Source: Bugula neritina (Eukaryota; Bryozoa; Gymnolaemata; Cheilostomatida; Bugulidae). From it: a DNA stretch of 64,000 nucleotides. The notes under the pieces were generated by a model. It did no database searches and was not told where the DNA came from. It worked only from the letters and a program-made list of their open reading frames with translations. Positions 51,233 to 63,995 of this stretch are shown here, piece after piece. The position numbers were made by a program, and so were the translations under genes. The stretch covers positions 7,482,690 to 7,546,689 of the forward strand of contig OZ037771.1 of assembly GCA_964035545.1 (NCBI GenBank), written 5' to 3'. Within the stretch, counting starts at the first letter, position 1; each line of letters starts with the position of its first letter.

Positions 51233-54200
51233 ATGGCTTACACTTATCTTCATCAAGCTGCCGCTGTCGCTCAATTTGATCCTGGATCTGTAGGCTGCAG
51301 CAGTGCTGTAGGTGCTTCAGGTAAGTTGATAATAAAACTTTAGTTTTGACTTTTGGGTTAAATATTTAGTTTTGGGTTAAATACTTTTAGACTTATTTGT
51401 TTTACAAGCTAATTAATGGGAATTCCACTCTCAACAAAACTGCTTCCCTATTATATGCAATAAATTTCAAACACATTGAATATAATAATATTATATTATA
51501 CTTTGTTATAGCTCTGATATATTATTTATAATATTTCTTATTTTAGTATTTCTAGTTTATAAAGCATATTCTACACAAATCAATTTTGATGCAAATAGTT
51601 TCTTTATTGACTCAAAAAGTTTATTCTTCTAGTTGAATTATTCAGTTATAGTTTTAAAGTGAAGAAACTAATGCTAGCATTTCTTTGTGTTGCAATAGTG
51701 TTTTAGGCTATATTTGGGGAGATCTTTAGTTTAATATTATTTTTATAAGCATCTTTAATAAAATTTGGATAATTTATCTTGTTTAATTGATGTTATCAAA
51801 GGTTTTGATAGCTTTTTGGAGGGAAATTTAATTCAAACTGCAAGTTGTGGGCTTAGTTCACAGCATTAACTACATAGCTAATAATGTTTTTCTTTTAAAT
51901 AAAAAATTCTTATAGGTTTCGGAGGGGCTCATGATCACACTAACTTCAACTTGGCGTGCTCTTATGCTACTATCCCTAATGCTGCACCTTTCCATAACAC
52001 AGACCATGGGCAACAGACGGCATACAGGTAAGAAGTGGACAGTGTTGTGTAAAATGAACATTCTTTACACTTGAACTCTTCACACAAAGAAACTAATAAA
52101 CTATGAAATAAGTTTACTAAATAATAACTGAGTTTTTTTACCATGTACATTATGAACGTAACATTACAAATTAGATTGTTTAGAATGTAGCATTTGGAAT
52201 GCTTTTGATTACTTGTAAGTCTAAAAGACCTGTCTAATGCTTACAACTTCATTAGGCACATTTCAATTAGAATAATTTATATGTTCACAGATAACCTGTG
52301 TTTTTGTTCTATATTACAGCAGCTTATGCCTGTCAGTATTTAGTGTAAGATTATTATAAAATATTCAATATCTTTAAAGTTAAAATGAGAAAAAGTTTGA
52401 CTTTTATAAAGTTTAAGCTTGCAGCTTATGAATGGGCCAATCAGCTGGCTCTCATAAAACAAAATTTTCATTTTTCAAGAACTTCAAAAGGACAAGTATT
52501 GCTAATTTATGTATATGAATAAAAAAAGTCCAGAATTGTTATGTAAATATAAAACAATAATAATAGTCAATTTTTTCCCCAAAAAATAATGATCTAGTTT
52601 ATGTGTATTCTTTAAAAAGTATATGGCCTGATTTTATAATTAAAAAACTTAACGTAACAGGAGAGATTGTGTTCTCTTTGGGACAAAATCCCTTGCAAGA
52701 GGAAAATTTATTGTTGTGTGTTATAAAAAGTTGAAAGACTTTGGAATCTAGATGTGTAGTTCTAGATAGTCAGATAATGTATGCAGATACATTAAAAAAA
52801 TAGAAGTCGTCACAAAGTTTTTGCTCGTTATAAAATATTCCTTATAAGACATAAACTTATTAAATTGGTCATACAAATATAAACTCATACTCGAATTACA
52901 TGTTTCTGCAGCGCCGCGTGAGCCAACATAATAATCTATTCTACAGACTATTTTGGCTTTTTCGATCTGTATCAATAAAGAACGATATTTTGACACTTAT
53001 TTATAATTAGTAGTCTACAATGTATAAGTCACATTTAAACTGAGCATTTCACTTCAAATGTGCTAAAGTTGTATGCAAAAATAAATAAATAAATTATTAT
53101 AGTTTAATCTTAAGTTAATTGCAAATCATATAATATTATTAATTCAACAATCTTCAGGTACCCCTACAACTCTCAGCCCTACCAGCCAATGGGAGGAATG
53201 TCGTCTGTATCCGACCACTGCGGTCAGCTGGTCAGTCACATGACTGGTCACATGGGCCGCACCATCAACAGTAACCTGACGCCAAGTGTCCAGCACAGCA
53301 CGACAAACGCATTCGCTGCTTCAGGTTAGATTGTTAAACATTTAGACTTCAGAAAAAAACATCGCGCAAGTCTGTAGTCACTATCCCTGTGAGAAACCCT
53401 GACGGAAAAGTTTTTTTAAAATAGGCTCAAGACTTTTTTGATGTGGCACCCATGCACTTATATAATATGACTGAATACTATCCTTAACATTATTGCTAGA
53501 CCAATTGCGTTTCACCAGCCCTACACTTGCTCTCCATTATTTAGAGATGATATTTGATCTTTAGTTTTCTGATACAGCAGCAATGTCTGGAAGCAATTAA
53601 AATGGAAACCTTTGATTATTAATTGAAACCTTTCACCATTTAATATATAACTATGAGTACAGCTTTTAAATAATTTGTTTAGATACAAAAATATCAAATA
53701 ACTTTTGTTTATTTACACATTTTCTAATCAAGTATAATATAATTCATCATATTAAAATAGCACAGTGTGATATAGCAGTAGAATATATTTCAATATAATA
53801 ATAGCAAAAGATAGCATAACAATATCAAACTAGCACATTTTAATCTCAGCAATAATAAATAAACATTTTAATTTTTGGTGTGTATAAATGAAAATTACGA
53901 TTCATATTTGGAAAGTCTGTGATTTTCGTATCGTGTTGATTGATCTGTGACTAAAAACATGTAAACTCACTTTAAGATAATCACAGCTATTTCAATTTAT
54001 ACAGCATTGTGTTTGCTTTGCTGCTAAAACTCTGCATACAGAAGGAGTGAGAATATGATCAACATAACCTATTTCTTCAGGTCTAACTGCATACAGCAAG
54101 CTCTACCCAACCACGCAGATATCTAGTCTGGATTCCTACAGCTCATCTGCCGAGAAGAGGAAACAGAGGCGTATCAGAACGACCTTCACCTCTAGCCAAC

Positions 54201-55993
54201 TGAAGGAGTTAGAAAGGGCGTTTGCAGAGACCCACTATCCAGATATATACACCAGAGAGGAGATTGCTATGAAAATTGATTTGACAGAGGCCAGAGTGCA
54301 GGTAGGATATTTCTACATACAAATATAAACTTTGTGTATTACTTGGGTCTATTCTCTCTGTTACAAATATTTCATTGAATGTTGTTATATAATGAATTTC
54401 ATAAACTTTTTGAAAAAATAAAATTTTAATGAAGAAGTTATAGTAAATTTCATACTAGGAAATATTATTAATTTGTTTTACCATAATTGGGTTGTTATAA
54501 GAATTACAACTACGTTTTATTGAATGTAACATCATTTTATAAAATAGTATTCATATGTATAAGACATTATAGTTTAAAATCATCAGTTACTAGACTATTA
54601 TTGACTTTCTAATATTGAAAATGCTATTATAATGTGCCTCATGATTATTGTTAGAAAGCTAAAAACTTTTGATTTGGAAGATAATTTTTAACTAAAAATC
54701 TAAATTACATATCTTGGGTCACAAGGCTATGCTTCATTAGCCTAAAATTTTGAAGGAGACAGCTGCTATTATAGTTGGAATTGTGCTTGTACGAGATAGT
54801 ATAATATTATATAAATAATGTTTCATTGAGCTTGTGAAACATTACAGAGTACTTGATATTAAACCCTGTAGTATATAGCCTGAGCACCATTCTATCTGAG
54901 AGTAGATTGCATATACTACTATTAGATGTTGACCAGGTGTTCTAAGTCTATATTATAAGCAGTCATAATCATGCAACTGTTGAACCACTTTTAAATAAAA
55001 TTTATGTTTTTATTGTCATACTATTATTGTTATATCATTATTATTGTTATATTATTATTGTCTTTAATGTCATCTACATAATAGGTTATTAAATACACAC
55101 AGCTTCCCCTTACTTTTATTAAGTAACTACTTTTGCAGCAAATTGTTTTAACAAGTTCAAGATGTATTAAGTTTTTGCCCATAAGTTAATACAACTGAAT
55201 TTTACGCCAATTCTGAGTTTTTAGATTGCGATTTTGACAAAGCAGTTCATTACTTCTTATTGCACGTTTATATCAACTTTAAAAGAACTGCAATCCAAAG
55301 ATTAAAATAAAGTCATTGGTATAAAGAGTTGAGTTTCAGTATAATTGCTATTACAGTTGCTAACTTTTTCTTCCAACTAGTGTATGCCAAACGGCTGCAT
55401 CAAATTCAACAGGATTTGTTTAATTATATTCACAGGTGTGGTTTCAAAACAGGCGAGCAAAATTTCGAAAAATGGAAAAAGTGAAGCAGAAGCATACCGA
55501 CACTGAAAATGGCAAAACTGAGAATGAGACTAATCCGGCATCCGCTGACGAGCAGGCATCTCCGACAGCAAGTAAGATGCTGCCTTTGTTTTGATTGGTT
55601 AAATGATTTAAATACAATATAGTTACACCGCAAGAGTATGCATGATGAAAGAAAGAAAATTTCAATACCAACTTAGCTGAGTAAATGTCATGCAACTACT
55701 GCAATGCTTGATCTGAACTTCTGGAGAATAATGTGTTTATAGTTGGTTGTAGATATGATATACGTATGCTGTATAAACGTATTTATTGTATGTAGACAGC
55801 GTGTGATATATGTGTACAGTGTGAATAATAAGTGTATAATATAATATACATACTATGCACTGTATAATATACAGTGTATAGTATTCAGTGTATAGTTATA
55901 TGCAGTGTGTAGTATACACTCTATATAGTATATAGTGTATAGTATACCGTGCATATTATCAGTAAAATATAATATAGTATATTACACATGTAA

Positions 55994-56025
<32 letters not shown>

Positions 56026-56117
56026 CCATACACACGCACACACGCACACACGCACACACGCACACACGCACACACGCACACACGCACACACACATAAAAA
56101 CACACGCACACACATAC

Positions 56118-56196
<79 letters not shown>

Positions 56197-56435
56197 ATAT
56201 ACTATTTATAATAACGGAGTTTGAACTTGTAGATTCTAATGAAGTGATGGATGCAGGTGAAAATCCTGGAAACATATCTCCTGCACCAGAGAGCTTGCAG
56301 ACTAGCTGCGAGTTTGATGACATGACACCTGCAGTGTCAACAGCTGCCGGTAACTATCACAGCTCTATGCTACACACTCCTGGCAGTCCATCTAATCCGA
56401 CTTCACCCTCAGCTCTTGCAGACGAGTTTTCTTAG
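51233..56435 (+). CDS. PHOX2: Phox2 paired-like homeobox transcription factor
   Basis: Phox2 proteins specify noradrenergic, visceral and cranial motor neurons in vertebrates and related neuron types in other bilaterians. Six exons (51233-51320, 51916-52027, 53158-53324, 54081-54301, 55436-55571, 56233-56435) keep one frame and give 308 residues. The homeodomain is about 151-210: [57 protein letters not shown]. This is nearly identical to vertebrate PHOX2A/B, with Gln at position 50. An intron falls between Q46 and V47 of the homeodomain, the classic site in PRD-class genes. Upstream, AYSKLYP resembles the PHOX2 segment YKLF. The polyalanine tract of human PHOX2B is absent; the C-terminus is Ser/Pro/Thr-rich. 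It is encoded downstream of VSP in the same orientation. Confidence 0.96.
53374..53497 (-). mobile_element. tRNA-derived SINE, 3' fragment
   Basis: Reverse-oriented tail and body (GTAGTCACTATCCCTGTGAGA, GGCTCAAGACTTTTTTGATG, CTGAATACTATCCTTAACAT), diverged and lacking the head. It lies in Phox2 intron 3. Confidence 0.7.
55993..56193. repeat. (CA)n / (CACG) microsatellite in Phox2 intron 5
   Basis: About 200 bp of alternating purine-pyrimidine CA with interspersed CACG, ending 39 bp before the last Phox2 exon. Preceded (55750-55990) by degenerate ATACAGTGTATAGT-like repeats. Confidence 0.95.
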
Positions 56436-57512
56436 TCTTCCATAATAAAACGGCTGTTATACAAATATAATTAAGCAAATGGAGCAAATGGAAGTTGATA
56501 TGAAATATCATATAATAATCTAATAAAGGAAACCAGGTTAAAATCAGATTGATTTTTTACTTGAAATACATGTATTAATTGTATATAACATAACATGCAT
56601 ATATTAATATATTACCCATTATTTATTATTTTTTACTGTATCCTTTTTAAAAATGATTAATTTCTTGATATACAAGCTGACAGTATAATTCAGTCACTTT
56701 TTAACAAAATTAATGTAAAGCAAGGCATATAATAACTAAATAGTGCTATATAATTTATTGAAACAATACTGTACTTATATTTATTATTTATTTATTAGTT
56801 GTAATAAAACAACTACTGTTGAATTGTATTCTTTGCAATGTGGCTTTTATCAACATTTTACAAACCAATGTTAGCTTGTTTATGAGTGTATACTGCATGT
56901 TTGGTAGCATTCTATATGTTAGGTAAAACTTCCTACCATTTCTTGTCTATCCACTGGGACTATTAATGTAATTATAGGAAACTTTTGGGAGACTGTATCG
57001 ATATAAATCTAATTATCAAACTGCATTTAGCTTTCTACACAGTCCTTCAATTGCTATACAGAAATCAAGATGTTCTTATAGTACTCTCTCAACATGTGAA
57101 TATAAATACTGCATTAAATAAATAGTTAAAGACTAGAAGTTGTCCTCTCGAATTTACAGCAAAATTTTACATCCAATAATTATGTGGGAGTTAGCTTAAG
57201 GAGTTTCCAAGCGATATAATACAGCATATTATTTCAATTGCTGATGGTCAGCTTGAGAAAAATGTAAAGCTGTTATTTTTTGATGATTTTTTCTAGAAAA
57301 TGTCATTTTAATTAATAATATTTCAGCTACATACTTTATTATACACTTATAGAGTATATAATGCATTCATGTTGATTGTTATATTTTTATATTAACAATA
57401 ACTGTAACAGAAATAAAATCAAACATTAGAATAACATATTGTTGCACTTGACGCCTCACAAGCATTACTAAAGTCTAGTACTTTTTACAAACATGCAACT
57501 TTAGTCCTCACA
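56436..57512. other. Intergenic region between Phox2 and the next gene
   Basis: About 1.1 kb with the Phox2 3' UTR at the left and presumably the promoter of the 57513 gene at the right. Otherwise featureless and AT-rich. Confidence 0.55.
56444..56449 (+). terminator. Polyadenylation signal of Phox2
   Basis: AATAAA nine bases after the stop codon; a second AATAAA lies near 56521. The second is the more plausible for a normal 3' UTR. Confidence 0.5.
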
Positions 57513-60500
57513 ATGGCTGACTCTACCAGCTCACATGGCTCTGCATCTGGGACGAGAATCTGTGAGAAGGAAGTGGAAGCAAGCAAATCTGTGAACAATA
57601 TCCTAAATGAAGAGTCTGACGCTAAAAAACTTGAAACTGAGTCACCTGATTTAGGTAAATATGCTGAGTGTATAAAACTAAACATTTCACAGCGTACTAT
57701 TTACTATGCACTGCAAATTCCACCCTATTCTAATATGAAACAGTTTATTTTTTGTCATCAAAACGAAGCTTTATGTAAAACTAGAACTTGTTGTAAAACA
57801 TGTTTAAAAAGCAAAAGTAATTATTTTAGCATTTAGTCAATTAAAAACATACTCATAGTTGTTTTTAAGAAAATTTAACACTTTTGTTATATTGTGCAAA
57901 ATTAATACATAAAATTGTCCAAGGAATTAATAGATTAAATTGTCCAATGGATTATTACATTAAATTACATTCAAGAAATTAATACATTAAATTGTCTAAG
58001 GAATTAATACATTAAATCGTTCAAAGAGATAAGGTTTTACTATAACGTAAATTTATTCTAGGTTGCAGTTACTTTTATGTTTTAAATAAACTCTGCTATC
58101 TACTTTCTGCATGACACACTTTGGACAATAACTTTGAAACATCAACAGAGTTTTGTTTGTATGCCAAGCATTGCTGACAAATCATATTGTTGAAAGTTGT
58201 CTGCACATGTGTGAATGATCTGAAATGAAACAGAACAGGGCAATATTATTACAGTGGTAGCTTGTAGCACAAAGTGCATGTTTTTGACTCAACAGTTTGC
58301 AGCAGTGGGTATTCTCCTCCATATATTTTGAATAGCAGAATTCCAAATAGTAATACAACTTGTATTTTTCATATCTTATAACATATAATTAACATATAAC
58401 ATAATATGCTATAGAATAATAGGATTTGATTTAATATCAAAAATAATGTCTATGTAAGGGAGTTGTCTACTTAAAACTTGCGGTTTTAAATGTTTCACAA
58501 TAATATGGCTATGAAATTTTATAGGATTATACCTAATAAAAAGTATTAAAAGGTGTTTATATCTATAAGCTTAAATGATGCAACGGTATATACTAATACT
58601 ACTTTAATGAAATTTGTGCAAAGATAAGTATGTCCGGGCATTTACAGGCTAGCCACGCCTAGTTGCTCATTCATGCTTATATCAAAATCCATTAAAGCTT
58701 CTAAGGTGTGGTGTTGGTCTAGAATTACTTTGTACATTAAATTATGACACATAACTTTTAATTTATGAATTGTGACTCAGAATTTTTTCGTCAAAGTATT
58801 ATCTTGAATTATTGCTTTTAAAAATGAAATACAAAAACATTTATTGTGCTATTTAAATACAGTGACTGTAGCTTGACAAGCATATTTTGAAAAAATGTAT
58901 CAAGAGAAAATTAATGTTAAAACACTCAAGTTTTATGACAAAAAAATTTATTTTTGCAAATTATTGATTTATTAAACTTTTGCATCTAAAACAGACGAAT
59001 ACTTAGTTTTGATATAATATAAAATTGATCTTTCTTAATTTTAGGCAAACAAAGTTTATATAAATACCCGTTACAAGCAAATTTTTATATCAGCATGTAT
59101 ATAATAACTCGATGAAGTAAATTATGATTATACCTATTTGAAAAAATATTATAGTAATCTAATGTTTCCATGGAGTATGTGCTTTAAGAATCTATCTGTC
59201 TCACAATCAAATATAAGGCTAGTAAAACGAAATAATGGCCGGAACAGGTCTACAGTTAAGAAGGAAAGGGATAATTGAAAATAACTTATGTCTTCTTGTG
59301 ACCTAAGAAAACTGTAAAGCAAACATGTTGAATCATAATCTACACAGATCTATAACATTGTAGTACATAAGCCATAAAATGTCATTTGTCTTCATTATCA
59401 ATAGAATTTGACATTGAGAGTGTCTTTGTATCCTTATTTGAAAATGTAAACAGCCTAAACAGTTGTAATACTTCATACTATTTTTTAAAATTATATATTA
59501 CCTTGCAGTAATATATTTTCTTTTTATATAACATATACTTACGACAGTAAATTTTTTTAAATTTTAAGCAGCACTAAGCAAAAGTATGGCTAATTATTAC
59601 TGCAAGATTGAGTTGTGTTATACGTTGCGCATTACACAGCAGTATGACATTACGTAATACTCTTCCTGTTTGTTGGTCTTTTTTCGAATGTTGTTTTAAG
59701 TTTTTATTGTAATTATTGTTCTTGTCACCTATGTTGTTTTTCACTACTTCCAGGCAATCACCAAGGTGTGTTATATATATTATAATACTGTCATACAAAT
59801 TTGGTGTATAAGAACATTGACATTTTGTTTTCGGATGTAATTATTATGAAGGGATTTGATTGTAATACTCATGCTCATAGTCATAGTGATTGATCTTAAC
59901 ATTTATATTACTAACAGCTACTAATTACTAATACTACTAATTACTACATATGAACATTAGAATATAATTTTTATCCTAATGAATATGATGTAATGTTTTT
60001 CTATTATGCAGCAAGTATTCAATACATCAGGAGTGTAGTTTGCTAAAGCATAACATTAGATTTTACTGTTATATTTGTTCAAAAGTGCCATTGAAATCCT
60101 ATGTCTTATTTTGCAGAGCAAGAAATATATTGTCCGTTAACTGAAGTTAAATGTCACACTAATTTGTTAAAACTTGCGAAAGAATCTCAAAAAGACAGTC
60201 AAGCAAGTGAAACTAATACTAATGACTACATAATGAGTACAATGGATGACCAACAAGTGTCTGATGAGAATATGGCAGCTGTTGAAAACAATATAAATGA
60301 AGAAACAGTCCAAATAAAAGAAATGAACCTAAATATTCAAGAATTGCCAAATGGAGAGAAACAAATTGTAGAACCTCAATCTAACCTTTGCATTGCTGAT
60401 CATGGCCAAGTCTGCAATGAAAACAATAAGGATAAAACTCGCTACTCAATACCAAAGATAACCGTAACTAACCCTGATAACTTAACAGAGAACCTAGCTG

Positions 60501-63500
60501 ATTTGCCTGGTTTGGGTAACGACACGCCATCATCAAGTCTTCAAGCTATGCATGAGACATGCCCGTATACTTCTGCTAACGTCTCCCTTGGAAACCAAAG
60601 CACTGTCATGAGTCAGAGCTCTTTGCCCGAAGACGGAGTTGATGCAAAACACAGTCAAACATGTGTTAACACTAGTGAAGATGCTTTTGAAAATGCTAGT
60701 GACCACACAGAACCTCCAGTTCAAGAAGCCAGTGGTACTGACGCATCAGAAAAGCTTTTACTTGAAAAGCAGTCCTCGACATGTTCTCTACAAATAAAGT
60801 CTCTTGATGGGTCTATGTCTCTAGACTTGCCTTCTGCAGAACTAGTTAGTTCAAAACCTGCTGCTAAGAGCAATTTAAGTTTGTCAGTCCCCGATACCAG
60901 TGGTGGAGATTATGCTCAGAATTCAGTTAAACCCAACACCAAAAAATGTTCTTCAGCTGAAACTTACCAAGAGCATACTCATAAAAACCTTTTAGCTAAT
61001 GTTGAGTTCAAAATAGTAAACAAGAAGATTGTTATTCAGAGTGAAAGCTGTCTCACGGCCCAACAAACGTCAGAACTTGGAGGTAACGTAGCCGACATTC
61101 TTTTCAATGAGGTTGACGAAAATTTTGTTACCGACAAAGCAAACCAAGAAAAAGTCAACAAGTGTTTTTACAACAATGAGAGTGGTTTGCCGGAAACCAA
61201 TGCAAAGTCGCAAGATCCTGTTGAGCTTGATTCCTATGATTGCAATAATTCTCATAATTATGAAGAAGAATATCTGCTAGCCGAAGCAGAGTCAATATTT
61301 TTTGCTGAAATTGAAGAGAATTTGAAGGAGATTCAAAGGTCAAATGTCACTTCAGTCAAGAACATAACTCCGAATGATAATGTTTCTCAAACTAGCACAT
61401 GTCATACCTTGAAGCTACAAGTTGATCAGCTACACAAGTCTTCCGAAAAACCTGAATTTACGGAACATGAGAAAAAAGCCAAAATCGAAGCTCCGGAGGT
61501 GAACTCTGAAACTGAGTACAGAGATGGTGTAAACACCATTAAAACCGCAGGAAACCAAAGGCTTGTTATTTCAGGTGTGTGTTTGTGTTTTGTACTAAAA
61601 GTTAGTTTTAATCAACAAATACATATTTGACTTTACATTTTTTCAAAAACAGTTATTTAGCTTTGTTGAAAAGCAAGAATGACATTTTATGGATTTGTAG
61701 AATGGGTTGCTGCTAAACCTTTTCAGCCACGGAATGAAAATAGTTTAAGACCTGAGACCACCCACAAAGAAGTTATTCATCAAGATGGAAGTGCTCAATA
61801 CTTTAATAACAACAACTGCCACAACCGGAGTGCAGTAAGATATATACATTTCATACAATAGTGCAGTAGTTTTGTGGGTGATAGAATGAAATCAGGCAGA
61901 GAACATAACTCCTTGTTATAGAAGAGACAAGAGAGAGAGGTTGCCGTGTGCTTGCAGTACTTTATTGTAGCAGTGAGAAGTATCCAGTGTGAGCTCCAGT
62001 CCGCAAGTGACTGAAGCTCTAAAATGCGTGTCCTTTTATACTGGTAGAACAAAGGACCTCTAGAACCTTCCACCGGGCCGATGTTCGGCAGGGGACACCG
62101 ACATTTGTCATGTCGGTAACCGACACTGGAAATATCGGCAACCGACATTCGGTCTGCCTGCATCCACCTGCCGAAGTCGGTCCAACTGTCGGTTTAGATG
62201 AATCAACAAAAATGAACCCAACCAAGTGTATGCGTATTGTAACTTGTAATTGGGGGAAAGGGGATTAACTATTTACTATGTTGAAAGCTCAACATTAGCC
62301 ATAGTGTTTAAGGTATTAGAAAGTTAGTCTACATAATTAGCTATGATTACAGTATTTAGAAAAATAGCCATAAGTAAAGTGTCAAGGGGGATAACTCTTA
62401 ATATTTACCACAATAGTACATAATGCACTGTTTTAAAAATTATTCCGCAGGGCAGATAATAATATTAAGGATTAGCTATTGTATCCATGACAATAATATA
62501 AATATGTATATTTTAGACCAAGAAGAACATTGTTGCTAATGAATCCGGAGCCCAGGCCGACACTTCAGAATCTCTGGATCACTCAGGTGAAGACAATTCT
62601 CAGGATGATGTGATAGACATCATTGTTTTACCTGATAGTCAAGAGAAACCCGGGCAAGCTCCCCGGCCACCACCACCACAAAGAAATGGTAAATACATAA
62701 TCTTAAAAATTATTAGCAATTACCTCATGTAACTGCATTTCAACTTAATTGCAAAATATATTGCTGCAATTTAAAATCTGATTTAAAAATGTTATAATTT
62801 TCATAAAATTATTGCATGCAAAAAAGAAAACAACTTTTGTGAGCTTTTGCAAAATAAAGCTTAAATAATTGAAATATTCAGCTTCTGTGAGCAAATTTTT
62901 GTTGATACTATTAATGCTTAGCTTTTTCAACAGCCTCAGCAGTCAGAATGCATGCCACCGCACCTCACCTCAGGCCTCGCATGCAAGTCTACTCTCCCAA
63001 CATCTCAAACACAATACAACTGCTACCCACTCCACACATTCGCTTTTTCTCACCAAACCTAGCCTCGGTACCAGCAACACCAGGCCACCGAGTTTCACCC
63101 GCTCTTACGGGTGGCTTTGTAAGGCCCACAATTGCTCCTCCAATGGCTGCACTAACACCTGAATCACCGCTACACCAGCCAAGAGCTCCCCGATTCGTTC
63201 CTGCTCCACCAGCTCCATCTCACTCTCCAGCTATTACCATTGCACCTCGGTTTCCTTCCCTATCATGCCCTGCTCTGCCCTCTCAACCAGTCAACCAGAG
63301 CGCCAGCTGCTTACCAACTCCTTCATTTAATAATCTGCCTCTAGGAAATCACTTGCAAGCACCTAAAGAGTACATTGTCAATCCTACCAAGCTGTTTAAT
63401 GTCCGTGATGGTGTGGTGCCATATCAGGAGATTGATGGGTGTTGCTATTTCGATCCCAGCTACCTGTCTGACAAACCACCACCGGGCCTCCAATATGGCT

Positions 63501-63649
63501 ACCCGCAGAGAGGTAAACGGCGCAAGGCTATGCGACTTAGTAGCCGATTTCCTACACAAGCTGGCAAGTTCCACCATCATGCCAATTTCTACGTAAGAAG
63601 TTGTGCTGAAGCTACGGTGGGCCAAAGAGGAGAAAACGCAACAGAATAG
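57513..63649 (+). CDS. Unrecognised 873-residue acidic, proline-rich protein
   Basis: I do not recognise this protein. Five exons (57513-57654, 60117-61574, 61701-61834, 62517-62688, 62934-63649) keep one frame through four introns of differing phase, which supports a single gene of 873 residues. Residues 1-580 are rich in Ser, Thr, Glu, Asn and Gln with no predicted domain; an acidic stretch YEEEYLLAEAESIFFAEIEE (about 435-455) may form a helix. Residues about 640-760 are Pro-rich (PRPPPPQRN, FVPAPPAPSH). The last 100 residues look most constrained: EYIVNPTKLFNVRDGVVPYQ, EIDGCCYFDPSYLSDKPPPG, then basic GKRRKAMRLSSRF, a possible nuclear signal. No membrane helix or signal peptide is seen. 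A nuclear or scaffold role is only a guess. The last exon has closely spaced alternative acceptors. Confidence 0.78.
57655..60116 (+). other. Long first intron of the unrecognised gene
   Basis: About 2.5 kb, AT-rich. It holds a small run of near-repeats ATTAAATTGTCCAAGGAATTAATA at 57905-58025 and no open frame that I would call an exon. Confidence 0.55.
61862..62412 (-). mobile_element. Probable solo LTR of a retrotransposon
   Basis: On the minus strand the 551-bp element starts TGTGGTAAATATTAAGAG and ends CAAAACTACTGCA, so it has TG...CA ends. It is flanked by ATAG (61858-61861 and 62413-62416; the match extends to CAATAG). Inside are a TATA box TATAAAAGG (62040-62032) and an AATAAA (61966-61961) about 70 bp further on, the layout of an LTR U3-R region. 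The U3 part contains repeated ATGTCGGT/ACCGACAT words. No internal retroviral-like coding sequence is present, so it would be a solo LTR, lying in intron 3. Confidence 0.6.
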
Positions 63650-63989
63650 AAGTATTGCTGTAAATCAAAGCTATCACCTTCTCCAATAGAGTCTCAGCCG
63701 TGTAAATTAACTTGAACATAGTGTAGGAAGTGTTGTAGCTGTGTAAAAACTCATCTAGTGCAAACAGTCTGACGTGTCACCTGGTAGTATGTGAAGGTTT
63801 TATACTCCAAACAAACTCTGCCTGTTGGCTTAATTAAGTTATTTTATTTTGTTTCTTTACCTGCTACATTTAATTTGAAATAGTCATCACTATCTCAAGA
63901 CATGCTAGAACTAATTCTGTGTTATCTATTATTTCGTCAACCATAATGCTCATACCTATATATTGTGTAACACTAAAATTACAATGAAA

Positions 63990-63995
63990 AATAAA
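63990..63995 (+). terminator. Polyadenylation signal of the unrecognised gene
   Basis: AATAAA 341 bp after the stop codon, at the right edge of the window. It is the first good signal after the stop. Confidence 0.5.

Noticed and set aside
55921-56323. Cys/Val-rich open frames opposite the CA tract of Phox2
   Set aside because: Microsatellite artefact on the non-coding strand.
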